NCBI GenBank assembly: GCA_020635355.1
Contig: JACJZW010000001.1
Location: forward strand, 372,001-436,000
DNA from: Flavobacteriales bacterium
Lineage (GTDB): Bacteria; Bacteroidota; Bacteroidia; NS11-12g; UBA9320
Direction of reading: 5' to 3'
Length of the DNA stretch: 64,000 nt
Under the pieces are notes generated by a model, which saw only the letters and a program-made list of their open reading frames with translations, was not told the DNA's origin and ran no database searches. Made by a program: the position numbers and the translations under genes. Below, piece after piece: positions 17,310-26,644 of this stretch (within the stretch, counting starts at the first letter, position 1; each line of letters begins with the position of its first letter).

Positions 17310-18752
17310 ATGGATACATCAAAAATATTATCCCGCGCATCGGCCATACTGATTGCCGCCGTTTCATTCGTCCTGCTTTTCTATCAGTCGCGCAACAACC
17401 AAGGATTAAATTGGTTGCTGTACCTGATTGTACTCACGACGCTGGCATCTATTTTTCTTCGCAGATCCCAAACTAACCATCTGTACCTCACCTTAGCCGT
17501 TCCTCTGATTGCCGGAATTGGGATGATGTGGCACGGAACAGCCCTGGCCATAGCAGCATGTATCGCGGCCTTTTTGTTTCTCGCTGCGCGGATGACTGAC
17601 GCAAAACTTCAGGCTCCTGAAGGAATTGTGGTGGCCGGCATCAACCTGTTTTTGTCGCCTTTGGTAGCCTTTATTCGATTTATTCAACGCACCTCCGGAA
17701 AACAAAAATCATCCGACAAAAAGATCCTGAAATGGCTCATTCCCCTCCTATTGATCACGGCTTTCGGTATCCTCTATTATCACAGTTCACCGGTATTTCG
17801 AAATTTGATAAACCGATTGGATTGGCCGGATCTGAGTGAAGTCATCTTCATGACGATTTGGGGAGCCCTGATGGCGGTAACGGTGTTTAAATCCTTTTTT
17901 CCAGAATCACTCTCTGTTGCGCTACGTCGTGAACCAAAAGAGCAGAGTTGGTCGATTTTTAAATCCGATTATCTCCAAACCTGGCGTATTACAACCATCT
18001 TACTCTCAGTCCTTCTTCTGATTGTTGTATTCAGTGATGCGTGGTACCGGTTTATCATACATGAACTGCCACCTGAACTCACACTATCCGAATACCTGCA
18101 TCAAGGTTTTTTCTCGCTCATTGTCACCATTGTTCTCACCGCCTTTTTAGGAACCCGACTCCTCTCTCAACCCGATTATAAATCAGACCGCTTCCTGAGG
18201 TACACCTGGCTGTCCTTCATAGGATTAAACAGCATTTTCATCCTTCAAACCACGGCTCGCAACCTGGCATATATCCAGGAATTTGGTCTGACCGAAAAAC
18301 GCATAGCCGTTTATTTCTACCTTTTTGCCTGTTTCGTGAGTCTGTTTTTAGCAGCCCGAACCATCCTTCGATCCGATTCGATCCGCACGCTTTACGGTCA
18401 ATTGAGTTGGATGACTATCATTCTTTTTGTTTCGGCTTCTCTCGTAAATTGGTCCAAGGTGATTATGACCTATAATCTCCAAAACATACCATCCTCCACT
18501 GCCGTAATAGACTACGATTATCTGCTTCGATTAAACCGATCCTCACTAACGCAACTGATCCCTCATGCCGATGAACTTACCCCAAAACAGCAACGGAAAC
18601 TCAGGCGTCGATTAAATCGAAATCTCAGCAGAGAAACCTGGCAAATTGAAGATCCCAGAGGCTTTGTGATTGACCACTACATCCTTTTGAAGGAGCTGCG
18701 CGATCAAACCGCATTTTTAACGAATGACTCATCCAACACCACGGGCAAATAA
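17310..18752 (+). CDS. DUF4173-type multi-pass membrane protein
   Basis: 480 residues from the ATG at 17310, just after the upstream stop (an ATG at 17298 would overlap it). About ten hydrophobic helices are visible. The motif ARNLAYIQEFGLTEKRIAVY is the conserved core I associate with DUF4173 membrane proteins. A soluble C-terminal tail follows (HADELTPKQQRKLRRRLNRN). Function unknown. It is the largest gene of the operon. Confidence 0.83.
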   Translation: MDTSKILSRASAILIAAVSFVLLFYQSRNNQGLNWLLYLIVLTTLASIFLRRSQTNHLYLTLAVPLIAGIGMMWHGTALAIAACIAAFLFLAARMTDAKLQAPEGIVVAGINLFLSPLVAFIRFIQRTSGKQKSSDKKILKWLIPLLLITAFGILYYHSSPVFRNLINRLDWPDLSEVIFMTIWGALMAVTVFKSFFPESLSVALRREPKEQSWSIFKSDYLQTWRITTILLSVLLLIVVFSDAWYRFIIHELPPELTLSEYLHQGFFSLIVTIVLTAFLGTRLLSQPDYKSDRFLRYTWLSFIGLNSIFILQTTARNLAYIQEFGLTEKRIAVYFYLFACFVSLFLAARTILRSDSIRTLYGQLSWMTIILFVSASLVNWSKVIMTYNLQNIPSSTAVIDYDYLLRLNRSSLTQLIPHADELTPKQQRKLRRRLNRNLSRETWQIEDPRGFVIDHYILLKELRDQTAFLTNDSSNTTGK

Positions 18753-18765
18753 CCAAACAACTCTC

Positions 18766-19491
18766 ATGAAATCCATTCCATTTCCATATCGTACCTTTTG
18801 GGTAGTGACCCTCTTTGCCGTTGCGATGGCCATGCTCGAAAGCGCAGTAGTAATCTATCTCCGCGCCATGCTCTACCCCGATGGCTTTGTATTTCCCTTG
18901 GAAACCCTGGATCTGGGTTTGGCTGTGGTTGAGGTGAGTCGGGAAGCCGCCACCATCCTCATGCTCATTGGTATCGGGTGGTTGGCCGGAAACAACGGAA
19001 ACACGCGCTTTGCCTACTTTCTTCATGCCTTTGCGGTATGGGACATTTTCTACTACGTTTTTTTGTATGTCTTCCTCGGTTGGCCTCAATCACCCGCAAC
19101 CTGGGACGTTTTGTTTCTCATCCCGGTCATGTGGGTGGGGCCGGTCTGGTCACCGGTACTCCTATCCTTTATGATGATTGCCTTCGCTGTACTATTGATT
19201 CGAATCAATGCATCCGGTTATATCTCGGTGGGTCGAAATTGGTATTTACTTATAACCGGAGCCCTAACCTGCATTGCAGCCTTCTGTTGGGATCCTGTTC
19301 AGTTTATGATGAATCAATCGTCCGGGAAATGGTATCAGGCCGACCACCTGTTCAAAGCTCATTATGTACCCCAGGATTTTCCCGAATGGCTTTTTGTATT
19401 GGGCATTGCGCTGCTGATAGCCGGCGTATTCCGATATCATCAGCAGAATCGGTTCAGCAAAAACCGAATGATGTTGGGACAGTTTATTTAA
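18766..19491 (+). CDS. Multi-pass membrane protein, unknown function
   Basis: 241 residues from the ATG at 18766; the upstream in-frame ATG at 18724 would overlap the preceding gene by 29 bp. About seven helices, including VTLFAVAMAMLESAVVIYLR, DVLFLIPVMWVGPVWSPVLL and WLFVLGIALLIAGVF. A charged loop VEVSREAATILMLIGIGWLAG is conserved-looking. Last gene of the operon; its stop overlaps the convergent YkuK-like gene by eight bases. Confidence 0.82.
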   Translation: MKSIPFPYRTFWVVTLFAVAMAMLESAVVIYLRAMLYPDGFVFPLETLDLGLAVVEVSREAATILMLIGIGWLAGNNGNTRFAYFLHAFAVWDIFYYVFLYVFLGWPQSPATWDVLFLIPVMWVGPVWSPVLLSFMMIAFAVLLIRINASGYISVGRNWYLLITGALTCIAAFCWDPVQFMMNQSSGKWYQADHLFKAHYVPQDFPEWLFVLGIALLIAGVFRYHQQNRFSKNRMMLGQFI

Positions 19492-19957
19492 CCACCTTGT
19501 TGGCACAATAAGTTGATGCGAAGGCATCGGGTTTCGCCTTGAAGGTATAGCCCATCCCCAGGATGTATCCCATGGCTTCTTTGAAGGCAATGTTCGACTG
19601 GAATTGTGGATCCGTATTGATATCGGCATGAACCTCCATCTCCACGTGGTATTTATCAAACGTTGGGCACAGCAAATAAGCGGTTTCAATGGAATCCGAA
19701 ACTTCATGAAGCATGCGCTCCTTCAGGGAAAATACGCGCTTGCTGCGGTATTTGTTGAGAAAGATAAAACCGCCTCGTCCTTCACGTAGAAACACAATGG
19801 CCGTAGCAAATTCCGTGATGTCTCCTTTCACCTGAGAATCGGTTCCAATGCATACTTTAATGCGGTGTTGCGTGGTTTCGGTCTTCAAAACCTCATCAAC
19901 TTCTGTGGCCAGATCACGTTGGAGTCGGTCACCTGATAATTTTCTCCAAACTTTCAT
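19484..19957 (-). CDS. RNase H-like YkuK family protein (DUF458)
   Basis: 157 residues. The motif VCIGTDSQVKGD, with an Asp in a first beta strand, the EVHADIN strand and the helix-Gly pattern AMGYILGMGYTFKAKPDAFAS match the YkuK/DUF458 family, which has an RNase H-like fold. Members are described as RNase H-like in structure without a firm activity. It is a single gene, convergent with the membrane operon and divergent from the acyl-CoA reductase. Confidence 0.82.
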   Translation of the reverse strand: MKVWRKLSGDRLQRDLATEVDEVLKTETTQHRIKVCIGTDSQVKGDITEFATAIVFLREGRGGFIFLNKYRSKRVFSLKERMLHEVSDSIETAYLLCPTFDKYHVEMEVHADINTDPQFQSNIAFKEAMGYILGMGYTFKAKPDAFASTYCANKVVK

Positions 19958-20075
19958 ACAAGCATATTCGATATAGTTACGGACAAATTGAGGGTTTAGT
20001 TCTGAACAGAATGTTAAAAGGATGTGATAACAACGTAACCATCAACATTTTACAAACACAAGACCGGAGCATCGG

Positions 20076-20106
20076 TTGCACGGCTTAGATCATTGAACGT
20101 CCTTTG
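20076..20106 (+). promoter_or_regulatory. Candidate promoter for the acyl-CoA reductase gene
   Basis: TTG at 20076-20078 and TTTGCACC beginning at 20103 give the expected spacing (20 bp to the -7 octamer), although TA of the -7 element is GT here. The GTG start at 20112 lies five bases after TTTG, so the message may be leaderless. Confidence 0.4.
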
Positions 20107-20111
20107 CACCT

Positions 20112-21107
20112 GTGAATACCTCATCCACCGATACACGTTTCCAGGCTATGGTTCATTTGAGAGCCCTCATGGAACAGCTTGAATCTGACACCGAATTCCT
20201 GAATTTGGTTGCTCTGGAAAACCCATGGTTCACTCCGGAAAATGTGCGATTCTGCCTGAGGAATTGGATCCAGTCGTTGGCCGATGATCAGCTATCTAAC
20301 TGGATACCGGAGCCTGCCAGTGCTGTAAAACGAGTTGGGGTGGTGTGTGCCGGGAATATTCCCTTGGTTGGATTGCACGATGTTCTTTCCATTGTTGCCA
20401 CGGGTCATCAGGCCGTGGTAAAACTTTCTCATTCCGATAAACGCACCATGCGGCGCGCCATACAAGCGTTAAATGAATCCTTGGATAAACCGCAGCAAAT
20501 TGAGGAAACCGAAAAGTTGGAACACGTGGACGCCGTTATCGCCACCGGAAGCAACAACTCTTCCCGATACTTTGAATACTACTTTAAGAATATACCCCAT
20601 GTCATCCGGAAGAATAGAACAGGTGTTGCCGTACTCACCGGAGAAGAATCGCCTGAACAATTGCATTTCCTGGCGAAAGACATCTTTACATACTTTGGAT
20701 TAGGCTGTCGGAATGTCACGAAACTATTCCTCCCCCAAGGATATGATTTCGAACCCATTGTTACGGCATTTGAGCCCTATTACGAAGTTATCCATCATCA
20801 TAAGTACGCTAACAACTACACCTATCACAAGGCCATTTTCCTCATGAATCTGGATAAACATCTCGATTCCGGATTTCTCCTGTTTAAGGAAGACCAGGGC
20901 ATTCACGCTCCGCTTAGTTGTGTCTTTTTTGAATACTATGACACCTTGGATCTAGTTCAGAAGAAGATCAATGATCTGGAGGATGAAATTCAGGTGGTTG
21001 TGGGCCATGTTCCATGGGCTTCACTGCCGTTCGGGGTGGCTCAGGAAACGCGACTAATGGACTATGCCGACAATCTGAACACAATTGAATTTCTGCAATC
21101 GATTTGA
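20112..21107 (+). CDS. Acyl-CoA reductase, LuxC family
   Basis: 331 residues from a GTG at 20112; the next in-frame ATG at 20148 would trim the expected first helix. LuxC-type enzymes reduce acyl-CoA or acyl-ACP to aldehyde with NADPH via a Cys thioester. Visible features: VGVVCAGNIPLVGLHDVLSI, the ATGSNNSSRYFEYYF nucleotide-binding region, IRKNRTGVAVLTGEE and the likely catalytic Cys in FTYFGLGCRNVTKLFLP. No luciferase genes are present. In Bacteroidota these reductases occur alone and likely make fatty aldehydes or alcohols. Confidence 0.88.
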   Translation: MNTSSTDTRFQAMVHLRALMEQLESDTEFLNLVALENPWFTPENVRFCLRNWIQSLADDQLSNWIPEPASAVKRVGVVCAGNIPLVGLHDVLSIVATGHQAVVKLSHSDKRTMRRAIQALNESLDKPQQIEETEKLEHVDAVIATGSNNSSRYFEYYFKNIPHVIRKNRTGVAVLTGEESPEQLHFLAKDIFTYFGLGCRNVTKLFLPQGYDFEPIVTAFEPYYEVIHHHKYANNYTYHKAIFLMNLDKHLDSGFLLFKEDQGIHAPLSCVFFEYYDTLDLVQKKINDLEDEIQVVVGHVPWASLPFGVAQETRLMDYADNLNTIEFLQSI

Positions 21108-21156
21108 TCCAACGGAAATTATTTGAACTATTCTTAGTCTGTTTTCTCTGAAACCA

Positions 21157-21164
21157 TACATTTG
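21157..21164 (+). promoter_or_regulatory. -7 promoter element (TACATTTG) for purC
   Basis: TACATTTG matches the TAnnTTTG consensus and ends 19 bases before the purC ATG. A -33 TTG at good spacing is not evident. Confidence 0.5.
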
Positions 21165-21183
21165 AAAGCTGAAAAGTAGAAGG

Positions 21184-22140
21184 ATGGAATCGTTAGTTTC
21201 AACGAATTATTACTTTCGGGGGCAACGCGATTTTTACCGGGGAAAGGTGCGGGATGTTTACAACATTGACGACAACCTTCTGGTGATGATTGCCACTGAT
21301 CGGATCTCTGCATTTGATCATGTTCTACCACACCCGATACCGTATAAAGGACAAGTTCTCAATCAAATTGCATCCACCTTTCTGGATGATACATCTGATC
21401 TGGTACCCAATTGGAAAATTGCCGAACCCGATCCTCACGTCACTGTAGGATATCGGTGCGATCCAATCCCGGTAGAAATGGTGGTGAGAGGTTATCTCGC
21501 CGGCCATGCCTGGCGCATTTATCGCGATGGTGGTCGGGAAATTTGCGGCGAGAAATTACCGGATGGGCTGAGAGAAAATGATCGTTTGCCAACACCTATC
21601 ATCACCCCAACCACCAAAGCCAAATCGGGTCACGATACGGACATCTCCTTTGAGGAATTGTACGAACAAAAAGTGCTTAAAAAACGGCAGATCGACCAAT
21701 TGGTTCAATACGCACTTACCTTGTTCGAAGCTGGATCCCAAAAAGCTGCGGATCGCAATTTGATCCTCGTAGATACCAAGTATGAGTTTGGTATTCGGGA
21801 TGAAAAAATCCTCTTGATTGATGAGATACACACCCCGGACAGCAGCCGCTATTTCTATCGAAATTCGTATGAGGAAATTCAGGCCAAGGATCAGCAACAA
21901 CGCCAGCTATCCAAGGAGTTTGTACGAAAATGGCTCATTGAAAATGGCTTCCAGGGACTTGAAGGTCAGCTTATTCCCGAGATGACTCCCGAGTTCATCG
22001 AAAGTGTATCCAACCGCTACATCGAATTGTACGAACAGATTACCGGCAAGACCTTTGTTAAACGGGACTATCACAACATTGGTCAAACCATTGAGGAAAA
22101 AGTGAATGCATTTATTTCTCAGAACTTACAGGGAAGTTGA
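21184..22140 (+). CDS. purC: Phosphoribosylaminoimidazole-succinocarboxamide synthase (SAICAR synthetase)
   Basis: 318 residues, the longer form found in many Bacteroidota. The enzyme joins CAIR and aspartate with ATP in purine synthesis. Motifs: RGKVRDVYNIDDNLLVMIAT, RISAFDHVLPHPIPYKG, PVEMVVRGYLAGHAWRIY and the metal-binding DTKYEFGI near residue 197. It stands alone with its own promoter; no other purine gene is beside it. Confidence 0.97.
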   Translation: MESLVSTNYYFRGQRDFYRGKVRDVYNIDDNLLVMIATDRISAFDHVLPHPIPYKGQVLNQIASTFLDDTSDLVPNWKIAEPDPHVTVGYRCDPIPVEMVVRGYLAGHAWRIYRDGGREICGEKLPDGLRENDRLPTPIITPTTKAKSGHDTDISFEELYEQKVLKKRQIDQLVQYALTLFEAGSQKAADRNLILVDTKYEFGIRDEKILLIDEIHTPDSSRYFYRNSYEEIQAKDQQQRQLSKEFVRKWLIENGFQGLEGQLIPEMTPEFIESVSNRYIELYEQITGKTFVKRDYHNIGQTIEEKVNAFISQNLQGS

Positions 22141-22195
22141 TCGCATTTGCTAATTTCGGCAGATCAAGAAATCTAAACCTTTACGACAAGAAATT

Positions 22196-23860
22196 ATGAA
22201 GAAATACCTTCTCACCGGAGCGGGTCTTTTCGCCGCTGTATTGGCTACCGCACAAACTGTAACCACCTTTGCCGGTAAGGAGAATATCTCCGATCCATGG
22301 GCAAATTTCAATAACACCACCACCACCACCTCGGACGCTTACTTCTATGAGCCGGAAGGGTTGTGTTGGGACGGTAACGGAAAAATGTATGTGACTGAAC
22401 GAAACAAGATTCGTTTGATCGACGGCACAACGGTTTACAATCGTTCCGGTGCCCTGGGCGATGCCCAAACTTCCCTTGGTTTTGCCGATGGTACTGGCGT
22501 AGCCGCTAAATATTACCACCCCATATCCGCTGTATGCGATGGATCGAATAACGTGTTTATCGTTGATTCTGAAAATCACGCTATTCGCAAACTAGCTCCC
22601 TTTGTAAACGCCGGTAACGGTCAGATCATGACCACATTTGCAGGTGGTAAGCCCGATGGAACGCAAAGTGCTCAAGGCACTCCCGGCCATCAGGACGCCT
22701 CCGGAACCAATGCCCGATTTGATACTCCAAAAGGCATCACCATTGATGGCAACGGAAATATGTACGTGTGTGATTACAATAACTTCGTGATCCGCAAAAT
22801 CACACCCGCCGGTGTGGTAACAACTCTTGCCGGTAAAGCCGGTGTTGATGGGTCAGACGATGGAACCGGAGGGGCCAGTGCTCGTTTCGGCGGTCCACAT
22901 GGAATTGCCATGTTGGACAATAACAACGTTGTGGTGACCGATTTCTGGAACCTTACCATTCGCAAAGTCAACATCACCTCCGGATCCACTACAACCATTT
23001 GTGGCAAAACCGGCGTCTTAGGTCAAAAAGACGGAACACTTGCCGAAGCAACCTTCAAAAGTCCAAAGGGAATCGCTGTGGTAAACGGCCTAATATACGT
23101 GGCCGATGACAGTAAGATTCGGGTAATTGACCTCACCAATAGTACCGTAAGCACGTTTGCCGGTGGCAGCGCCGGAAATCAGGACGGTGTGGGCACCAAC
23201 GCCAAATTCGGACGGTTAGGTGGATTGGTGTACGATGGCAATAACGCCATGTTCGCCACGGATTTATACTTCAATGTTATTCGAAAAATCACCATCGATA
23301 ACCTCGCTCCTACAGCTGCGTTTACGGCAACCAAAACCAACTTATTGGTGAATGAGGAAACTACTTTGTCTGATATCAGTGGCGGTAAAGCCGCTACCAG
23401 CCGGAAATGGGTGGTTAAGGAACAGCAAACCGGATCCACAGCCAACGTATCGGTAGTCAGCGGTGACTTGAACAGCAGCGAGAACGTAACTGTAAAATTC
23501 CTTGCAACAGGTTTCTATACGGTTTCATTGAATGTTACCAATGAGTTTGGAAGTGATCAATCAGAGAAAGCTCCGTACTTCAGTGTGTCTACCAGTAGCG
23601 TTGAACAACTCAATCACTTGAATGAGCTCAACATCTTCCCAAATCCATTAAATGGAACTGAATTAAACGTACGTCTCACACGCGGTTTTACGGACGCCAC
23701 ACTGGAATTGTATGAAGCCGGTGGACGCCTGGTTCAAACCGATGAGCATGTAAACGGAATTCAGCACCGGATGTCTATCCCTCAATTGGATGCGGGCACC
23801 TACTTCCTCGTTGTCCGTAGCAAGGAAGTGACCGGAGCGCGAATGATCGCCGTTCAGTAA
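22196..23860 (+). CDS. Secreted NHL-repeat protein with PKD-like domain and type IX sorting domain
   Basis: 554 residues. Signal peptide (MKKYLLTGAGLFAAVLATAQ), then NHL-type beta-propeller repeats (about 20-370) with recurring phrases such as PKGITIDGNGNMYVCDYNN and VIRKIT, a PKD-like Ig fold (about 375-465, YTVSLNVTNEFGSD) and a C-terminal type IX secretion sorting domain (about 475-554) starting LNIFPNPL and ending ARMIAVQ. It is exported to the cell surface or medium. NHL propellers bind other macromolecules; no enzyme site is seen. It is a single gene. Confidence 0.9.
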   Translation: MKKYLLTGAGLFAAVLATAQTVTTFAGKENISDPWANFNNTTTTTSDAYFYEPEGLCWDGNGKMYVTERNKIRLIDGTTVYNRSGALGDAQTSLGFADGTGVAAKYYHPISAVCDGSNNVFIVDSENHAIRKLAPFVNAGNGQIMTTFAGGKPDGTQSAQGTPGHQDASGTNARFDTPKGITIDGNGNMYVCDYNNFVIRKITPAGVVTTLAGKAGVDGSDDGTGGASARFGGPHGIAMLDNNNVVVTDFWNLTIRKVNITSGSTTTICGKTGVLGQKDGTLAEATFKSPKGIAVVNGLIYVADDSKIRVIDLTNSTVSTFAGGSAGNQDGVGTNAKFGRLGGLVYDGNNAMFATDLYFNVIRKITIDNLAPTAAFTATKTNLLVNEETTLSDISGGKAATSRKWVVKEQQTGSTANVSVVSGDLNSSENVTVKFLATGFYTVSLNVTNEFGSDQSEKAPYFSVSTSSVEQLNHLNELNIFPNPLNGTELNVRLTRGFTDATLELYEAGGRLVQTDEHVNGIQHRMSIPQLDAGTYFLVVRSKEVTGARMIAVQ

Positions 23861-23887
23861 TCGTATACAAGCGATTATCTTTTAACC

Positions 23888-23895
23888 TACCTTTG
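23888..23895 (+). promoter_or_regulatory. -7 promoter element (TACCTTTG) for the helicase gene
   Basis: TACCTTTG followed by CACC matches the Bacteroidota -7 pattern. Transcription would begin near 23902, giving a leader of about 60 nt that carries the hairpins described separately. Confidence 0.55.
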
Positions 23896-23898
23896 CAC

Positions 23899-23959
23899 CG
23901 CCTAATGGGCGAAAAGGCTAGGCGTCTGTTCGTTCATTCCAATTAGGAAGGCAACGAAC
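23899..23959 (+). promoter_or_regulatory. Structured 5' leader (two hairpins) of the DEAD-box helicase gene
   Basis: Two hairpins fill the leader. The first pairs CGCCTA (23899-23904) with TAGGCG (23919-23924). The second pairs GTTCGTT (23928-23934) with AACGAAC (23953-23959) and contains an inner TTCC (23937-23940) with GGAA (23946-23949). The second ends four bases before the ATG at 23964, so it would block ribosome access when folded. The first may lie partly upstream of the true transcript start. Autoregulation by the helicase or temperature response is an inference. Confidence 0.5.
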
Positions 23960-23963
23960 ATAT

Positions 23964-25730
23964 ATGACTGGATTTCACACTACCGGCCTGGGCCGGGAAC
24001 TCCTGAATGCTGTTGAGCAATTAGGATTCACCTCACCTACACCAATTCAAGAACAGGCTATTCCTATCATTCTCCAACAGGAGAATGATCTGGTTGCATT
24101 GGCCGCCACAGGAACCGGTAAAACGGCTGCATTTGGCTTGCCTATTTTGGATTTGATCGACATGAATCAACGCGCTATTCAGGCGCTGATCATTTGTCCA
24201 ACCCGGGAATTGGCTCGACAAATACATTCGGATTTTGATAGCTTTTCTACCGATAAATCCGGCATGGGAATCTGTGCAGTTTACGGAGGAGCCTCCATTC
24301 AGAATCAAATTCGCGACCTCCAGCGAGGTGTGCGGGTGGTTGTTGGAACACCCGGCCGATTATCGGATCTTATTCAGCGAGGTGTGCTGGATTTATCAGC
24401 GGTTAAACACTTGGTATTGGATGAGGCAGATGAAATGCTCAACATGGGATTCAAAGAGGATATTGAATACATTCTCAACGAAACTCCACAAGAACGCTTC
24501 ACCTATCTCTTTTCGGCCACCATGCCTGCCGAAGTGCGGCGCATCGGCCATAACTACTTGAAGAACGCAGTAGAAATAGCCGTTAAGAAACGGGCTGATG
24601 ACGTTTCAGGGATTGAACACCTGTACAGCGGCATTCAGGCCTCCGATCGATTGCCGGCTTTGATGCGATTGTTGGATAGTCAGCCCAATGCCTACGCCAT
24701 CGTTTTCTGCCGAACCCGAAAGGATACGCAACAGGTAGGTGACGCCCTGTCTCAGGCAGGCTATCCCGCAGACTGCCTCCATGGGGATTTGTCACAGGCG
24801 CAACGCGATCAGGTGATGAAGCGATTCAGAACCAAACGCATTACCGTTTTGGTTGCCACGGATGTAGCTGCAAGAGGTATAGACGTTGACGATGTAACCC
24901 ACGTAGTTCATTATCATATTCCGGATGATCTGGAAGCGTATGTACACCGAAGCGGACGAACCGCACGTGCCGGAAAATCAGGTATTTCCATTGCCTTTGC
25001 CACCATTCGGGATAAAAGCCGTCTGAAAGATTTGTCGCGCATTATTGGCAAGGAAATCAAGCCATTCCATCTCCCCTCCGGCGAAGAAGTGTGCACCATC
25101 CGCCTTCAGCAAGAGCTGAAAAGCATCACCGAGCTAGAGCCTGACATGAATCAGGTGAACCACATGCGTGAACAAATGGCGGAGCTCATTCCGGATTTGA
25201 GTGAAAAAGACTTAGCCGATCGGTTACTGTATAAAGCCCTGCATGATCTCTATGATCGATACGCAAAAGCCCCAGACCTCAACCTTGAACTTTATCTTGG
25301 TAAAAATTCACGGGATGCGGGATCAAAGAAGAAGAACAAATCCGACCGGGACGAGCGCAAACACCAATCACAAGCGTCGTCTTTCACACGTTTCTACATC
25401 AACGTAGGTAAGAAGGATGATGTGAACCCGAATCGTTTGATGGGTTTCATCAACGAACAGAATGAGTTGAAAGGTTCAGCCATCGGACGGATCGAAATAC
25501 TCAAAACATTCTCCTTTTTTGAGCTGGATTCATCCCTAACCGACCTGGCTATGGAGGAACTGAACGGACAAACGTTTAGAGGACGAAAAATCAGTCTTTC
25601 GTTGGCCGAAGCACCCACCAAGCCGGTTGCACGAAAGAAATTAAAAGGAGTGTCTTTTGGTGATCGGGATCGAGGAAAGACAAATTTTAAAAAACCTCGT
25701 CACAAGGGTAAGAGCCGTAAACGCTATTAA
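23964..25730 (+). CDS. DEAD-box ATP-dependent RNA helicase with DbpA-type RNA-binding domain
   Basis: 588 residues. Helicase motifs in order: Q-motif (SPTPIQEQAIPI), I (AATGTGKTAAF), Ia (PTRELARQ), Ib (TPGR), II (DEAD), III (SAT), IV-VI (IVFCRTRKD, TDVAARGIDV, HRSGRTARAG). After a linker, residues about 470-550 form a DbpA-like RRM (FTRFYINVGKKDDVNPNRL ... FRGRKISLSLAEAP), followed by a basic tail. This make-up fits ribosome assembly or cold-adaptation helicases (DeaD/CsdA-like). The 3' end overlaps the convergent HMG-CoA lyase-like gene by four bases. Confidence 0.96.
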   Translation: MTGFHTTGLGRELLNAVEQLGFTSPTPIQEQAIPIILQQENDLVALAATGTGKTAAFGLPILDLIDMNQRAIQALIICPTRELARQIHSDFDSFSTDKSGMGICAVYGGASIQNQIRDLQRGVRVVVGTPGRLSDLIQRGVLDLSAVKHLVLDEADEMLNMGFKEDIEYILNETPQERFTYLFSATMPAEVRRIGHNYLKNAVEIAVKKRADDVSGIEHLYSGIQASDRLPALMRLLDSQPNAYAIVFCRTRKDTQQVGDALSQAGYPADCLHGDLSQAQRDQVMKRFRTKRITVLVATDVAARGIDVDDVTHVVHYHIPDDLEAYVHRSGRTARAGKSGISIAFATIRDKSRLKDLSRIIGKEIKPFHLPSGEEVCTIRLQQELKSITELEPDMNQVNHMREQMAELIPDLSEKDLADRLLYKALHDLYDRYAKAPDLNLELYLGKNSRDAGSKKKNKSDRDERKHQSQASSFTRFYINVGKKDDVNPNRLMGFINEQNELKGSAIGRIEILKTFSFFELDSSLTDLAMEELNGQTFRGRKISLSLAEAPTKPVARKKLKGVSFGDRDRGKTNFKKPRHKGKSRKRY

Positions 25731-26581
25731 CCAAAAATCTGGGCAGCAAGAACCCGCGCCTCGTTGAACCGCGCTTCATCAAGTCCGGTAGATATGCCTG
25801 CCTGATCAAAATAGCTGATCAAATTCTCGGTAGGCATATTACCAACTAATTTATCGGCAGCCATCGGGCATCCGCCAAATCCGAAAATAGCACCGTCAAA
25901 TCGGGCGCAACCTGATTTCCAGGCCGCATCTACCTTTTCTTTCCAATCATCCGGTCGGGTGTGAAAATGTGCCCCAAATTCAGCTTGATCAAATGCGCGC
26001 AATAACTCAAAAACGGAGGTAATTTTATCGGCATCCGACACACCAACCGTATCGCTGATGGAGAATGAGGTAATCCCCATGGCTATTAATCGTTCAACCC
26101 ACGAAGCTACCAATTCCGGCTGCCAGACATCCCCGTATGGATTACCAAATCCCATGGAAATATAGATCACTACCTCTTTACCAGCCTTCGACGTTTGAGT
26201 CAATAGATGCTCCACAACCGGTAAACTTTCTTCAACAGACCTATTGGTGTTGCGTTGCTGGAACGTTTCGGATATGCTGAAGGGATACCCTAAATACGTC
26301 ACCCGATCGTGCTGAACCGCGTCATCAATACCCCGTTCGTTCGCCACAATCACCGATAAAAGTGTGGAAGAATCGGAATCAATCCGATCCAATACCTCCG
26401 CAGTGTCCCGCATTTGAGGAATGGCTCTGGGCGACACAAAACTGCCGCAGTCCAACGTATGATACCCAACCTTGAGCAGGGCATTCAGATAATCCACCTT
26501 CAAATCAGTGGGAACAAAGCGTTCAAGCCCTTGCATGGCATCCCTGGGACACTCAATGATTTTAACCCTGTTATTACTCAA
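25727..26581 (-). CDS. Hydroxymethylglutaryl-CoA lyase-like protein
   Basis: 284 residues from a TTG at 26581. The HMGL-like TIM barrel is shown by ECPRDAMQG (usually EVGPRDGLQ), VSPRAIPQMRDTAEVL, FSISDTVGVSDADKI, the metal-site HFHTRPDDW and the signature FGGCPMAADKLVGNMPTENL containing the mobile-loop Cys. The enzyme splits HMG-CoA into acetoacetate and acetyl-CoA in leucine breakdown. The first motif departs from consensus, so a related acyl-CoA lyase is possible. Single gene. Confidence 0.85.
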   Translation of the reverse strand: MSNNRVKIIECPRDAMQGLERFVPTDLKVDYLNALLKVGYHTLDCGSFVSPRAIPQMRDTAEVLDRIDSDSSTLLSVIVANERGIDDAVQHDRVTYLGYPFSISETFQQRNTNRSVEESLPVVEHLLTQTSKAGKEVVIYISMGFGNPYGDVWQPELVASWVERLIAMGITSFSISDTVGVSDADKITSVFELLRAFDQAEFGAHFHTRPDDWKEKVDAAWKSGCARFDGAIFGFGGCPMAADKLVGNMPTENLISYFDQAGISTGLDEARFNEARVLAAQIFG

Positions 26582-26600
26582 AACTAGTTGGTTTTCGGGC

Positions 26601-26608
26601 CAAAAGTA
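26601..26608 (-). promoter_or_regulatory. -7 promoter element (TACTTTTG) for the HMG-CoA lyase-like gene
   Basis: On the minus strand TACTTTTG fits TAnnTTTG and lies 19 bases before the TTG start at 26581, supporting that start. Confidence 0.45.
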
Positions 26609-26644
26609 CCATTTTTGCTGCTTTCGATAAAAACGACCTGGTTC

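Noticed and set aside
20112..21107. Bioluminescence (lux) function for the LuxC-like reductase
   Set aside because: No luciferase, LuxD or LuxE genes are present; stand-alone LuxC-family reductases are ordinary in Bacteroidota.
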